Shown piece after piece: positions 49,009-57,623 of a DNA stretch of 63,311 nucleotides. The notes beneath the pieces are model-generated. The model had not been told where the DNA came from. It saw only the letters and a list, made by a program, of their open reading frames with translations, and ran no database searches. This DNA comes from an uncultured Candidatus Saccharibacteria bacterium (GTDB lineage: Bacteria; Patescibacteriota; Saccharimonadia; Saccharimonadales; Saccharimonadaceae). The position numbers were made by a program, and so were the translations under genes. The stretch is from positions 1-63,311 of the forward strand of contig CALIXB010000024.1 in the NCBI GenBank assembly GCA_938046775.1, written 5' to 3'. The first letter of the stretch is position 1. Every line of letters begins with the position of its first letter.

Positions 49009-50289
49009 ATGGACATAACAATTACAAACATACAGGCAAGGCAAATTTTAGATTCACGTGGTAATCCGACGGTTGAGGCTGACGTAATTCTGAGTGACGG
49101 TTCTTTTGGGCGGGCGGCTGTTCCCTCTGGCGCGAGTACCGGGTCATTTGAGGCGGTTGAGTTGAGGGATGGTGAACTAGCGTTTGGAGGCAAAGGTGTA
49201 CTTCGGGCGGTTGATAACGTTAATAATGAAATTGCTCAGGCCTTAAAAGGAATGAGTCCGTTCGATCAGGCGGCAATTGACAATAAAATGAAAGCTCTGG
49301 ATGGTACGCCAAACAAGGCGCGCTTGGGGGCAAATGCAATTTTAGCGGTGTCATTGGCTGTAGCGAAGGCTGCCGCCAAGTCACGTGGTGTTGAACTTTA
49401 TCAATATGTGAACAATTTGGCGGATAGTCCGTTCATGTCCCTGCCGATGCCGATGATTAATGTGATGAACGGTGGCCAGCATGCGCTCGGTGCGACTGAT
49501 TTTCAGGAATATATGATTATTCCAACTAGCGCGGCAACTTTTGCGGATGCGGTTCGGATGAGTGCTGAGGTGTTTCACGTGTTGGCAAAAATATTGAAAG
49601 ACGAGGGCTATCCGACAACAGTTGGTGATGAGGGTGGCTATGCGCCGCATGTCAGAAATGGCAATATGGAGCCAATTCTGCTGTTGACTAGAGCGATTGA
49701 ACAGGCCGGCTATAAATTGGGTGTAGACTTTGGATTTGCGCTGGATGTGGCGGCAAGTGAGCTGTATAAAGATGGCAAATATCACTTGTCGACTGAGCGC
49801 CGCATATTGTCGGCTGATGAAATGATTCGCACATACAAAGCACTGCTGGGGCGCGTGCCAGTGCTTTCGATTGAGGATGGTCTGAACGAAGAAGCCTGGG
49901 AAGATTGGGAGAAGATGACAGCAGATTTGGGGCACTTTGCTCAGTTGGTTGGTGATGATCTTCTGGTGACGAATGTTGAGCGATTGAAGCGTGGAATTGA
50001 GGAAAAAGCTGGCAATGCTATTTTAATTAAGCCAAATCAAATCGGCACATTGACCGAGACAATTCAAGCGGTTGTGATGGCGAAAAATGCTGGCTGGAAT
50101 ACCGTAATGAGCCATCGGTCGGGTGAAACTGAGGACGTAACAATTTCTCATCTGGCAGTTGGTCTGGGAACGGGTCAGATTAAGACCGGCTCAATGTCAC
50201 GCTCGGAGCGAATTGCTAAATATAATGAGCTGCTGAGAATTGCGGAAAAGCGTCCAGATTTGGAAATTGCCCATCCGTTTGTCAGATAA
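49009..50289 (+). CDS. eno: Enolase
   Basis: 426 aa glycolytic enzyme that converts 2-phosphoglycerate to phosphoenolpyruvate. Motifs: RQILDSRGNPTVEADV, VPSGASTGSFEAVELRD, the substrate/metal region LPMPMINVMNGGQHA, VGDEGGYAP, the metal ligands in SIEDGLNEEAW and LVGDDLLVTN, KPNQIGTLTET, and the signature MSHRSGETED. The start at 49009 (MDITITNIQARQ) fits the family's N terminus. Confidence 0.96.
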   Translation: MDITITNIQARQILDSRGNPTVEADVILSDGSFGRAAVPSGASTGSFEAVELRDGELAFGGKGVLRAVDNVNNEIAQALKGMSPFDQAAIDNKMKALDGTPNKARLGANAILAVSLAVAKAAAKSRGVELYQYVNNLADSPFMSLPMPMINVMNGGQHALGATDFQEYMIIPTSAATFADAVRMSAEVFHVLAKILKDEGYPTTVGDEGGYAPHVRNGNMEPILLLTRAIEQAGYKLGVDFGFALDVAASELYKDGKYHLSTERRILSADEMIRTYKALLGRVPVLSIEDGLNEEAWEDWEKMTADLGHFAQLVGDDLLVTNVERLKRGIEEKAGNAILIKPNQIGTLTETIQAVVMAKNAGWNTVMSHRSGETEDVTISHLAVGLGTGQIKTGSMSRSERIAKYNELLRIAEKRPDLEIAHPFVR

Positions 50290-50302
50290 TCTACGAAAAA
50301 AG

Positions 50303-50335
50303 CTTCCCTTTTAGGTGTCTAACGGGAAGTTTTTT
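50303..50335 (+). terminator. Terminator of eno
   Basis: CTTCCC/GGGAAG stem and TTTTTT tract on the plus strand. Confidence 0.75.
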
Positions 50336-50344
50336 GTTTGAAAA

Positions 50345-50902
50345 TTATTTTCTTATAAATTCAATTTCTCTGGAGTCATTGATGCGGATAATTTGTGACG
50401 GCTTAGAATCTACAATTTCTCCGGAATCAACATAGACGGCAGCAGATTCATGGAAGTAATTGATTGCCTCGGTAATGTTATTTGCTGACTCTTTACCTGG
50501 TGGGTTAGCACTAGGAGCGGCTAAGTAGCCGACTTTCTGAATTAATTCCGACAGTGGTGATTTTGGGACGACACGAAATGCCAGCGTGCCGTTAACATGT
50601 GGTATATGCGGCAAGAAATCAGGAGACACATTCACGATAATTGTTGTTGGGCGTTCTGTGGCTAGTTTTTGGTATTTTTCTTGCATATGTGGCGTCAGCC
50701 CGGGAATATCGGTGATATCAGAGGCGAGGACGATGACAGATTTGCTCAAGGGTCTTTGCTTGACTTTATATAATCTCTCAATCGCCTTCTTCGACCCAGC
50801 CCGAGCCAGCACGCCATAAATAGTATCTGTCTTAGCGATGATTAGCTGGTCAGATTGGAGAGCTGAGATAACTGCGTCGTCTAAAATATTTTCTACAATC
50901 AT
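50345..50902 (-). CDS. tsaC: Threonylcarbamoyl-AMP synthase (TsaC/Sua5/YrdC)
   Basis: 185 aa YrdC-domain enzyme that makes threonylcarbamoyl-adenylate for t6A37 tRNA modification. Features: LIIAKTDTIYGVLARAGSKKAIERLYKVKQRPLSKSVIVLA (the typical T-x-T-x-YGL and K-R-P motif), and SPLSELIQKVGYLAAPSANPPGKESANNITEA (PSAN-x-SG-like). No C-terminal Sua5 domain. TAAAAT lies 7 nt before the ATG. Confidence 0.92.
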   Translation of the reverse strand: MIVENILDDAVISALQSDQLIIAKTDTIYGVLARAGSKKAIERLYKVKQRPLSKSVIVLASDITDIPGLTPHMQEKYQKLATERPTTIIVNVSPDFLPHIPHVNGTLAFRVVPKSPLSELIQKVGYLAAPSANPPGKESANNITEAINYFHESAAVYVDSGEIVDSKPSQIIRINDSREIEFIRK

Positions 50903-50909
50903 TTTTCAA

Positions 50910-50915
50910 ATTTTA
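50910..50915 (-). promoter_or_regulatory. -10 box of tsaC (leaderless type)
   Basis: TAAAAT on the minus strand, 7 nt before the ATG at 50902. Confidence 0.5.
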
Positions 50916-50927
50916 CCATAAAAATAA

Positions 50928-50944
50928 CCCCGACAGATTCGGGG
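50928..50944 (-). terminator. Terminator after rplK
   Basis: CCCCG-aatctgt-CGGGG stem followed on the minus strand by TTATTTTTA. It closes the secE-nusG-rplK unit. Confidence 0.75.
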
Positions 50945-50961
50945 CTATTCTCCTTTTCAAA

Positions 50962-51387
50962 TTAGTCGACGATTTCTACGCCCATTGAGCGAGCTGATCC
51001 AGCAACAACTTTCATTGCGCCTTCAATGTCGATTGCGTTCAATTGGTCTTTTTTCGCTTCAGCAATTTCTTGTAATTGCGCGCGAGTAAGCTTACCGACC
51101 TTATCAACATGCGGCTTACCGCTTCCCTTTTGGATGCCAGCTTTTTCACGAATCATGTCGTCAACTGGTTGTCCAAGCGAATTCCAGGTGAAGGTTCGAT
51201 CTTCGTAAACTTGAATGTGAACAATTACGTCCTTACCCATCATGTCTTTGGTGGCGTCGTTAAATGGATTGATAAAGTCCATCATGTTCAAGCCCCACTG
51301 ACCGAGTGTTGAACCAACTGGAGGACCTGCTGTTGCCCGACCAGCTGGAATGCGCAATTTTAAATTACCAATAATTTTCTTTGCCAT
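50962..51387 (-). CDS. rplK: Ribosomal protein uL11
   Basis: 141 aa, normal length. Conserved LRIPAGRATAGPPVGSTLGQWGLNMMDFINPFNDAT, the GSGKPHVDKVGKLTRAQLQEIAE helix region, and the C-terminal VAGSARSMGVEIV. It forms the GTPase-associated centre with the 23S rRNA and L12 stalk. In most bacteria rplA follows at once; here rplA is 2 kb away, behind tsaC and eno. Confidence 0.96.
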   Translation of the reverse strand: MAKKIIGNLKLRIPAGRATAGPPVGSTLGQWGLNMMDFINPFNDATKDMMGKDVIVHIQVYEDRTFTWNSLGQPVDDMIREKAGIQKGSGKPHVDKVGKLTRAQLQEIAEAKKDQLNAIDIEGAMKVVAGSARSMGVEIVD

Positions 51388-51453
51388 AGTGATTCCTTAT
51401 AGTTTATAGTGCGTAACCCGAGTATTATAGCGAAAAATCCGCTAAATTGCAAG

Positions 51454-51999
51454 CTAAGCTTTTTTAACCTGTAGTGCGTCCAGTTCGACTGGAGTGTCGC
51501 GGCCAAACATACTAACCATAACTTTCAGTGTGCCCTTAGAAGCATCGATTTCGCTAACTGCGCCGTCAAATCCCTTGAATGGACCGTCGGTAATTGATAC
51601 GATTTCGCCTTCGGTAAAGTCGATTTGATGCTTTGGCTCTTCAACGCCCATGCGCTTTTTAATCTTGGCAATTTCCTTTTCTGAAACTGGCGTTGGTGTC
51701 GTGTCGGCGCCAACAAATCCGGTCACACCTGGCGTGTTGCGGATAATATACCAAGTTTCGTCAGTCAATTTCATTTCCACCAGAACATAGCCCTGGAAGA
51801 TCTTAGCCTCAACGATTTTTCGCTTGCCATTACGGATTTGGATCTGCTTTTCCTTTGGCACGATAACGTCAAAAATCTTATCAGCCATGTCAACACCATT
51901 AATGCGTTGACGGATTGACTCAGCAACTTTTTCTTCGTAGCCAGAATAAGTGTGGATTGCGTACCATTGCTGGCTGTCATCGTATCGTTTTGAACTCAT
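51454..51999 (-). CDS. nusG: Transcription antitermination factor NusG
   Basis: 181 aa. NGN domain with WYAIHTYSGYEEKVAESIRQR, MADKIFDVIVPKEK, FQGYVLVEMKLTDETWYIIRNTPGVTGFVG, and a C-terminal KOW domain (FTEGEIVSITDGPFKGFDGAVSEID ... VSMFGRDTPVELDALQV). It binds RNA polymerase and links it to ribosomal S10 or Rho. It lies between secE and rplK in the usual order. Confidence 0.96.
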   Translation of the reverse strand: MSSKRYDDSQQWYAIHTYSGYEEKVAESIRQRINGVDMADKIFDVIVPKEKQIQIRNGKRKIVEAKIFQGYVLVEMKLTDETWYIIRNTPGVTGFVGADTTPTPVSEKEIAKIKKRMGVEEPKHQIDFTEGEIVSITDGPFKGFDGAVSEIDASKGTLKVMVSMFGRDTPVELDALQVKKA

Positions 52000-52011
52000 A
52001 TATAACTCCTT

Positions 52012-52341
52012 TTATTTCAAAAATTGATTAAAGCCCCAATTAAATGCAGCGTCAAGTAGTAGGATTAGAACAACAAAAGCTAAGGTAAAGATGAGGACTG
52101 CTGCTGTCATCGCCCAAGTGGCTGAGCGGGTTGGCCAACGAACTAACTTTAATTCTGCCCAAGCGCCTTTGAAATAACCAATTAGCGTGCCGCGTTCACC
52201 AGATTTTTTAGCTGTTTTTGCGACTACCTTGGTTGGTTTATTAGTCTTTTTCGTGACAGTTTTTTCTTTTTTTGGCGCGTCGTCAGTAGCTTTAATCCGA
52301 CGAACCGTGGTTTTGCTGCTTGCCTTGCCTTTCTGTGCCAT
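52012..52341 (-). CDS. secE: Preprotein translocase subunit SecE
   Basis: 109 aa. A basic, lysine-rich N-terminal half (residues 1-50) precedes the amphipathic GYFKGAWAELKLVRWPTRSATW segment and a single membrane helix (AVLIFTLAFVVLILLLDAAF), the minimal SecE form. The W-P pair in RWPT is the family signature. The start at 52341 has GGAG 6 nt upstream; the frame upstream to 52374 is less supported. Confidence 0.93.
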   Translation of the reverse strand: MAQKGKASSKTTVRRIKATDDAPKKEKTVTKKTNKPTKVVAKTAKKSGERGTLIGYFKGAWAELKLVRWPTRSATWAMTAAVLIFTLAFVVLILLLDAAFNWGFNQFLK

Positions 52342-52440
52342 ATTTTCTCCCAATTTAAAAAGTCTGCTTTTCACAGACTGTCAATAGTTATTATAGTCTA
52401 TCTAAGGAAAAATAGCAAGCTGCGCTATATATCCTTTTCA

Positions 52441-53625
52441 TCATTTCTTAAACTCCTTCAATCGAAAACCAAAAGTTGAACCGTGATTCAGCCGGCTTTC
52501 TACCTCAATTTTACAACCCAGCTTTTTGGCTAATTTGGCGGATACGTAAAGTCCCAGGCCAGTACCCTTAGTTTCGCGTGTGCGATAATCTTCAGCTCGA
52601 TAAAACTTATCAAATATTTTATTTAAGTCAGCCTTACTAATACCAATACCAGTGTCAATGATCTTAAAGATAATTTCGCCAGATCGATTCTTTTTAATCG
52701 ACAGTGTAACTGACCCTTCTTGGGTGTAACGGATGGCGTTAGTGATAAAATTCTGAAGGATTTCTTCTAGATATAAACGAGAAGCCTGGACTGACCCAAG
52801 CCTCCCACCAATGTCCAAATTAAAGGCCAAGTTTTTTTCTGCTGCTTGCGGCGAGTACTCAGAGTTTATCTGTGCGGCAAGTTCGGCCACGTCGATTATC
52901 TCTGTCTCGTCAGCAATTCCCCTTTCGGCGCGCGATAACGTGCTCAGATCATTTACCATGCGCGCTAAAAATAAAATTTGCTTATGAGACTCATCAATTG
53001 CCTCAGGTATTTTGCTAGTAATATTACGTTCGACAAGCAATTTAGCGTTACTTAGCGACCCTTCGGCTATGGCAATGGGTGTGCGTAGTTCGTGACTCAC
53101 TATACTAATGAATTCATCGCGTTCCTCTTCCAGGCTTTTTGTTTTGGTGACGTCACGTAAAATTAGCACATAGCCATCCGGAGTTATTTTGTCGCCACCT
53201 TGAACTGGGGCGAGTGTTACTTCCAGTCGTACGTAATCGTCATCATCAATCATCATAATTATGTCATCGCGCTGACGAATTGTTGAAGATTTAGTGAGCT
53301 CCTTGAAGATATCAATTGGCTTTTTATCAATCGTCTTCAGTTCTAAAACTTGGCTAATATGCTCACCATTAATGCCGCTGTTTGTGTCGATTAAATTAAG
53401 AGCGGCAGAGTTGTAAGTATTGATGATTCCGTGTTCATCGGTGCTGAGAATGGCGTCAGTGATATTGTTAATTAGCGTAATTAGTCTTTGATGTTCTCTA
53501 AGGTTTTTCCTGGGGGGTTTTTTACTTAATTTTCCGTCAATTTTTTGTAACAATTGATGTAGAGCAATAGTGATACTTCCCAAGATAACACTAAGAATAA
53601 TCAACAAAATAATGAACACCCACAT
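52441..53625 (-). CDS. PAS-domain sensor histidine kinase
   Basis: 394 aa. One N-terminal membrane helix (FIILLIILSVILGSITIAL), a PAS domain (residues ~50-160; NITDAILSTDEHGIINTYNSAALNLI), then FISIVSHELRTPIAIAEGSL (H-box), FITNAIRYTQEGSVT (N), DTGIGISKADLNKIFDKF (G1/F), and KGTGLGLYVSAKLAKKLG (G2). Resembles ResE/VicK kinases. No response regulator is adjacent, so its partner lies elsewhere. TATACT lies 6 nt before the ATG. Confidence 0.92.
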   Translation of the reverse strand: MWVFIILLIILSVILGSITIALHQLLQKIDGKLSKKPPRKNLREHQRLITLINNITDAILSTDEHGIINTYNSAALNLIDTNSGINGEHISQVLELKTIDKKPIDIFKELTKSSTIRQRDDIIMMIDDDDYVRLEVTLAPVQGGDKITPDGYVLILRDVTKTKSLEEERDEFISIVSHELRTPIAIAEGSLSNAKLLVERNITSKIPEAIDESHKQILFLARMVNDLSTLSRAERGIADETEIIDVAELAAQINSEYSPQAAEKNLAFNLDIGGRLGSVQASRLYLEEILQNFITNAIRYTQEGSVTLSIKKNRSGEIIFKIIDTGIGISKADLNKIFDKFYRAEDYRTRETKGTGLGLYVSAKLAKKLGCKIEVESRLNHGSTFGFRLKEFKK

Positions 53626-53631
53626 GGCTTA

Positions 53632-53637
53632 AGTATA
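53632..53637 (-). promoter_or_regulatory. -10 box of the PAS histidine kinase gene
   Basis: TATACT on the minus strand, 6 nt before the ATG at 53625. Confidence 0.5.
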
Positions 53638-53655
53638 GCATAAGCGTATATATTT

Positions 53656-54348
53656 CTATACGTGCGGTGAATATTTTTTTAGTTCATTGCGGTGGATTTT
53701 ATATTGCGGGTCAAATTTGGCAACCTCTGACCAAAATGCTGTCGAGTGGTTCATGTGCCTGGTGTGGCATAGCTCGTGAATGATTACATAGTCAATAAGT
53801 TCAAACGGCAAGTTCATCATCCCAACGTTTAGGCTGATTGTACCAGAAGAAGAACAGCTTCCCCAGCGACTGGAAGCGTGAGTTATTTTACAGCGAGAAA
53901 AGGAAAAACCGTGCTTTTCAGCTAAAAACGACAGACGCCTTGGTAGGTGTCCTTTTGCCTCTTTCCTGAGGGCGATGAGGATTTTATCACGAATAATTTG
54001 CTGGACTGGATCGGATTTAATTGATTCTGATTCGTTAATTTCCGCTAATATTTGAGTACCGATAATTTTCACGTTAGACGGCTTAGTTGTGGATTGTATT
54101 AACAGATGATGGCTTTTACCAATTTGCTGATTTTCGGTATAAGAAAAGGTTGCTTGGTGTTTAGAAACTAATTCGCGAATCTGTTTACGCGAGGTTTTAA
54201 TTAGCATTTTTGCTGCGACAACAGGCGCATATACAGGCATAGTAACTCTAAGTCGGCCATCCGGCGCGATTTTTAGACTAACGCTCTTCGCTAGACTTTG
54301 TCTTTTAATAACAATCTCCCCGAATTCGGCATCGGTAATAGTTGGCAT
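53656..54348 (-). CDS. YgjP-like (SprT-type) zinc metallopeptidase
   Basis: 230 aa M48-related protein of the YgjP/DUF45 family. The zinc helix is YVIIHELCHTRHMNHSTAFW with HExxH and the third His in the family's typical spacing; the preceding RWGSCSSSGTISLN is the hallmark R-WGSC motif. Homologues are found with type I restriction systems or ribosomal-stress roles, but the function is not firmly known. It follows the P-loop kinase gene by 2 nt. Confidence 0.88.
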   Translation of the reverse strand: MPTITDAEFGEIVIKRQSLAKSVSLKIAPDGRLRVTMPVYAPVVAAKMLIKTSRKQIRELVSKHQATFSYTENQQIGKSHHLLIQSTTKPSNVKIIGTQILAEINESESIKSDPVQQIIRDKILIALRKEAKGHLPRRLSFLAEKHGFSFSRCKITHASSRWGSCSSSGTISLNVGMMNLPFELIDYVIIHELCHTRHMNHSTAFWSEVAKFDPQYKIHRNELKKYSPHV

Positions 54349-54350
54349 GC

Positions 54351-54890
54351 TTATCCTATACTAATGCGATTTGGCGTAACGCGACGTGGAGGTTCTGGGC
54401 GGCTGGTGCCAATTTGCTTAAGGACCGTGCGCGCCTGAGTGCTTAGGGTGTGGCGGCCGCTAATCACAATGTAAGATTCACTACTGTGCGGTGCGGAGAA
54501 TTGTTTTAATCGACGATCGAACGATTCGCTGTCTTGTCCGTAATTCTTTATCCAGCGTCGTTTGGCGGTTGCAGAATCAGTCTGCACCCAAACGAATAGG
54601 ACTTTATACCCATATTCTCTAGCCAACCGATTAATGCGCATGCGGTTAGTGCGTTGGTCGGTGGCGCCGTCTAGGACGACAGTTTGCTTGGTCTTCAAAA
54701 ATTCTTCTAAGATAGCCAAAGTCGCGTCAGAAATGGCTTTTGTGTCGTCTGTAAAAACTTCAAATTGACGAGAATTGATCACTGGAGAATTAAAAATCTT
54801 TGCAAATTCTGTAGCAAACTGAGTCTTCCCTGAACCTGGTGCACCAACCATGGCAATAATGTGAGGAAGCGAAGGCGATAGAGGTTTCAT
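54351..54890 (-). CDS. P-loop ATP-binding protein (zeta-toxin/PNK-like kinase)
   Basis: 179 aa with Walker A GAPGSGKTQFATEFA, followed by a strand ending in TVVLDGATDQRTNRMRI and VLFVWVQTDSATAKRRWIKN, where the Asp and Arg pairs fit a small-molecule or polynucleotide kinase of the AAA_33 type. The substrate is unknown. First gene of an operon with the YgjP-like gene; TATAAT lies 8 nt before the ATG. A free-standing toxin role is not supported because no antitoxin gene is adjacent. Confidence 0.75.
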   Translation of the reverse strand: MKPLSPSLPHIIAMVGAPGSGKTQFATEFAKIFNSPVINSRQFEVFTDDTKAISDATLAILEEFLKTKQTVVLDGATDQRTNRMRINRLAREYGYKVLFVWVQTDSATAKRRWIKNYGQDSESFDRRLKQFSAPHSSESYIVISGRHTLSTQARTVLKQIGTSRPEPPRRVTPNRISIG

Positions 54891-54898
54891 ATGGAGAG

Positions 54899-54904
54899 AT
54901 TATA
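54899..54904 (-). promoter_or_regulatory. -10 box of the P-loop kinase operon
   Basis: TATAAT on the minus strand, 8 nt before the ATG at 54890. Confidence 0.5.
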
Positions 54905-54926
54905 ACAGATTTTTTACTAATAAAAA

Positions 54927-54950
54927 AGATTCTCTTTTAAGTGAGAATCT
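54927..54950 (-). terminator. Terminator of tRNA-Trp
   Basis: AGATTCTC/GAGAATCT perfect 8-bp stem followed on the minus strand by TTTTTTA; it begins immediately after the CCA end. Confidence 0.8.
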
Positions 54951-55027
54951 TGGCAGGAGTGGAGGGACTCGAACCCCCGACACCTGGTTTTGGAGACCAG
55001 TGCTCTAGCCACCTGAGCTACACTCCT
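54951..55027 (-). tRNA. tRNA-Trp (anticodon CCA)
   Basis: Acceptor AGGAGTG/CACTCCT, D-arm AGCTCAGGTGGCTAGAGC, anticodon stem CTGGT/ACCAG with loop CTCCAAA (anticodon CCA), T-arm GGGGG-TTCGAGT-CCCTC, discriminator G and encoded CCA. Confidence 0.95.
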
Positions 55028-55154
55028 ATAACGTTCATTTTATCATGAATTACCCTTCTGGCAAATGTTAAAATTGTGAAAAAGAAAAATTCCGTGAAAA
55101 AAATACCAAAATCCCTTGAAAAAACATAAGCGTCGTCCTACAATAAAAACAGAG

Positions 55155-56357
55155 ATGAAAATTTTAATGCTTGGGTGGGAACTTCCTCCGCACAACAGTG
55201 GCGGTCTTGGCGTTGCTTGTTATCAGATGTCGAAGGCCCTGGCTTCTCAGGGTGTGGATATTGATTTTATTATTCCCTACAACGCTAAACATCCAGGAAT
55301 TGATTATATGAATATCTATTCAGCTACGCCCTTGCCGCCGAATTATTATGACCTAGGTGCTTATAATAATGGTTCACCGGAAGATCGGGAGAACGCTCAG
55401 GATGAGCATGGGCTTTCGCCGATGCGTGCCGTCCAGCGACGATATGGTAAGTATGTTCGGAAATTTGTGAAGAGTCATCAGCCTGATGCTATTCATGCAC
55501 ACGATTGGTTGACTATGGAGGCTGGGATGATTGCTAAAGAAATGACTGGTGCGCCATTGATTGTGCATGTGCACGCAACAGAATTTGACCGTTCTGGAGA
55601 GCAATCAGGAAATCCGTTGGTTCATGAAATTGAGCAACAAGGTTTGTTGATGGCGGATCGAATAATTGCCGTTAGTCAGATAACTAAGGATATAATTGTT
55701 AAGAACTATCATATTCCGCCAGAAAAAATTGAAGTAGTTTATAATGCGATTGATTTGGCTGACTTGCCGCCGCACGAATATGACTCGAGTACTTATAGGT
55801 ATCTGGAAGAGCTAAAGCGCGATGGTTATACGGTTGTAGGTGCTTTAACGCGTTTGACGGTACAGAAAGGTCTGACTTATTTTGTGCGGGCTGCAGCGAA
55901 GGCTCTTGATAAGTGTGAGAAGATTGTGTTTGTACTGTCTGGCAATGGTGAACAGCGCGATGAATTAATTGAGCTGGCGGCAGACCTGGGCATTAGTGAT
56001 AAGATGATTTTTACGGGTTTTGTGCGCGGAAAACAATGGCGGGATATTTACTGTTTGATTGATATTTTTGTGATGAGCTCGGTTTCTGAGCCATTTGGCT
56101 TAACGGCGCTGGAGGCAGCTCATCATGATACGGCTCTACTGATTAGCCGTCAATCTGGCGTTGGTGAGGTGCTGAATAATATCATGCGGTTTGATTATTG
56201 GGATGTAAATAAATTAGCGGATGAAATTGTCAATATTGCCAAGTCGCCTGCTTTGAAGAACTCTCTCAAGCAAAACGTTAAGGATGAGTACGCAAAGATT
56301 TCATGGCAAGATGCGGCCAGGCAATGTTTAAGGCTGTATAAGGGGGCATTATCATGA
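55155..56357 (+). CDS. GT4-type glycogen/starch synthase-like glycosyltransferase
   Basis: 400 aa GT-B enzyme. Its opening KILMLGWELPPHNSGGLGVACYQM resembles the N-terminal E-x-P-P-x-x-x-GGL-x-x-V signature of ADP- or UDP-glucose-dependent glycogen synthases, followed by AIHAHDWLTMEAG, VVYNAIDL, GALTRLTVQKGLTYFVRAA (donor loop) and SEPFGLTALEAAHHDTALLI (E-x7-E). It probably makes an alpha-glucan. The start at 55155 fits the family; the frame from 55116 adds a basic stretch with no homology. Its TGA overlaps the ATG of the GH57 gene. Confidence 0.85.
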   Translation: MKILMLGWELPPHNSGGLGVACYQMSKALASQGVDIDFIIPYNAKHPGIDYMNIYSATPLPPNYYDLGAYNNGSPEDRENAQDEHGLSPMRAVQRRYGKYVRKFVKSHQPDAIHAHDWLTMEAGMIAKEMTGAPLIVHVHATEFDRSGEQSGNPLVHEIEQQGLLMADRIIAVSQITKDIIVKNYHIPPEKIEVVYNAIDLADLPPHEYDSSTYRYLEELKRDGYTVVGALTRLTVQKGLTYFVRAAAKALDKCEKIVFVLSGNGEQRDELIELAADLGISDKMIFTGFVRGKQWRDIYCLIDIFVMSSVSEPFGLTALEAAHHDTALLISRQSGVGEVLNNIMRFDYWDVNKLADEIVNIAKSPALKNSLKQNVKDEYAKISWQDAARQCLRLYKGALS

Positions 56358-57556
56358 GCGAAAATAAAGGTATAGTTTTATATCTTCATGTCCATCAGCC
56401 TTGGCGGGTACGCGAATATAGCATATTCGACGTAGCTTGGAGGCATGATTATTTTTCTGGCGGTCAAAATCCAGCACAGGACAATCAAAAAATATTCCAG
56501 AAAGTTGCAGAAAAATCGTATTTACCGATGAATGCTCTACTTGAAAAATTGCTGAAAAAATATCCCGACCTTAAATTGTCGCTCAGTTTTAGTGGTACGT
56601 TCTTAGAGCAAGCCGAACAGTTTAATCCTGATATCCTGGAGAGTTTTAAGCGCTTGGTAAAAACTGGCCAAGTGGAGATTTTATCAAGTCCTTATCATCA
56701 CAGTCTGGCGTTTTTCTACTCACGTAAGGAGTTTGAAAGGCAGATTGAGCTTCATCGCTGGAAGATTCGTGAGGTTTTTGGTGTGGAAACGCGGGTGCTG
56801 GCAAATACGGAATTAGCGTATAGTGATGAACTGGCCAAATGGGCGGAGCAATATGGTTTTAAGGGCGTGCTGGCTGAAGGCTGGGACCCGATTCTAAATT
56901 GGCGCAGTTCCAATTATGTTTACCGACCGACAGGCACGGAAAAAATTGGATTACTCCTTAAAAATTATCGGCTGAGCGATGATTTGGCGTTTAGGTTTAG
57001 CGACCAGAAATGGAGCGATTGGCCATTGACTATAGATAAATTTAATACATGGGTGACTGATTCGGTTCGCTACGCGCCGCTGCTTGATTTGTTTATGGAT
57101 TATGAAACTTTTGGCGAACATCAGTGGTCAGAGTCTGGTATTTTTGACTTTTTCGAGAAATTTGTTGGCAAGTGGCTGAGTGTCAACGGTAATACTTTTT
57201 ATACAGTCAGTGAGGCTTTGGCTAAAAATAAGCCAGCTGGCGAAATTAGTATGCCGTCGCCCGTCACCTGGGCTGATGCTGAGCGGGATTTGACGGCCTG
57301 GAATGGCAATAGTCTGCAGAGAGAAGCTTTGCGTTACGTTTATGAGTTGAGAGATGAAGTTCTGAAAAGTGGCGATGAGGCGCTGATTGATGATTGGCGA
57401 AAACTACAAACCTCAGACCACTTCTATTACATGGGGACAAAATGCTTTACCGACGGTGATGTGCACGCCTACTTTAGTCCCTATGACTCGCCGTATGACG
57501 CTTTTCTCTACTACATGAATGCTATTCGTGATATACGCTCACGGCTGCGAAAATAA
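56354..57556 (+). CDS. GH57 family glycoside hydrolase / alpha-glucan enzyme
   Basis: 400 aa (beta/alpha)7-barrel GH57 protein. Motifs include LYLHVHQPWRVREY (conserved region 1, HxHQP), LSFSGTFLEQ (region 2), ANTELAYSDELAKWAEQYGFKGVLAEG (region 3 with the nucleophile Glu) and LFMDYETFGEHQW (region 4 with the acid Asp). GH57 members act as alpha-amylases, 4-alpha-glucanotransferases or branching enzymes. Coupling with the GT4 synthase (ATGA overlap) suggests a glycogen-like polymer that is made and trimmed by this two-gene operon. Confidence 0.9.
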   Translation: MSENKGIVLYLHVHQPWRVREYSIFDVAWRHDYFSGGQNPAQDNQKIFQKVAEKSYLPMNALLEKLLKKYPDLKLSLSFSGTFLEQAEQFNPDILESFKRLVKTGQVEILSSPYHHSLAFFYSRKEFERQIELHRWKIREVFGVETRVLANTELAYSDELAKWAEQYGFKGVLAEGWDPILNWRSSNYVYRPTGTEKIGLLLKNYRLSDDLAFRFSDQKWSDWPLTIDKFNTWVTDSVRYAPLLDLFMDYETFGEHQWSESGIFDFFEKFVGKWLSVNGNTFYTVSEALAKNKPAGEISMPSPVTWADAERDLTAWNGNSLQREALRYVYELRDEVLKSGDEALIDDWRKLQTSDHFYYMGTKCFTDGDVHAYFSPYDSPYDAFLYYMNAIRDIRSRLRK

Positions 57557-57579
57557 GAATATTTTCTTAGGTAATAAAA

Positions 57580-57602
57580 ACTCCCTCTGGATTTGAGGGA
57601 GT
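57580..57602 (-). terminator. Terminator of rpmG
   Basis: ACTCCCTC/GAGGGAGT stem followed on the minus strand by TTTTTAT; convergent GH57 transcript can also end here. Confidence 0.75.
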
Positions 57603-57623
57603 TTACTAGTGATTCTGGTAAAA

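Noticed and set aside
54351..54890. Zeta-type toxin
   Set aside because: No antitoxin-like gene is adjacent and the operon partner is a peptidase; the P-loop alone does not support toxin activity.
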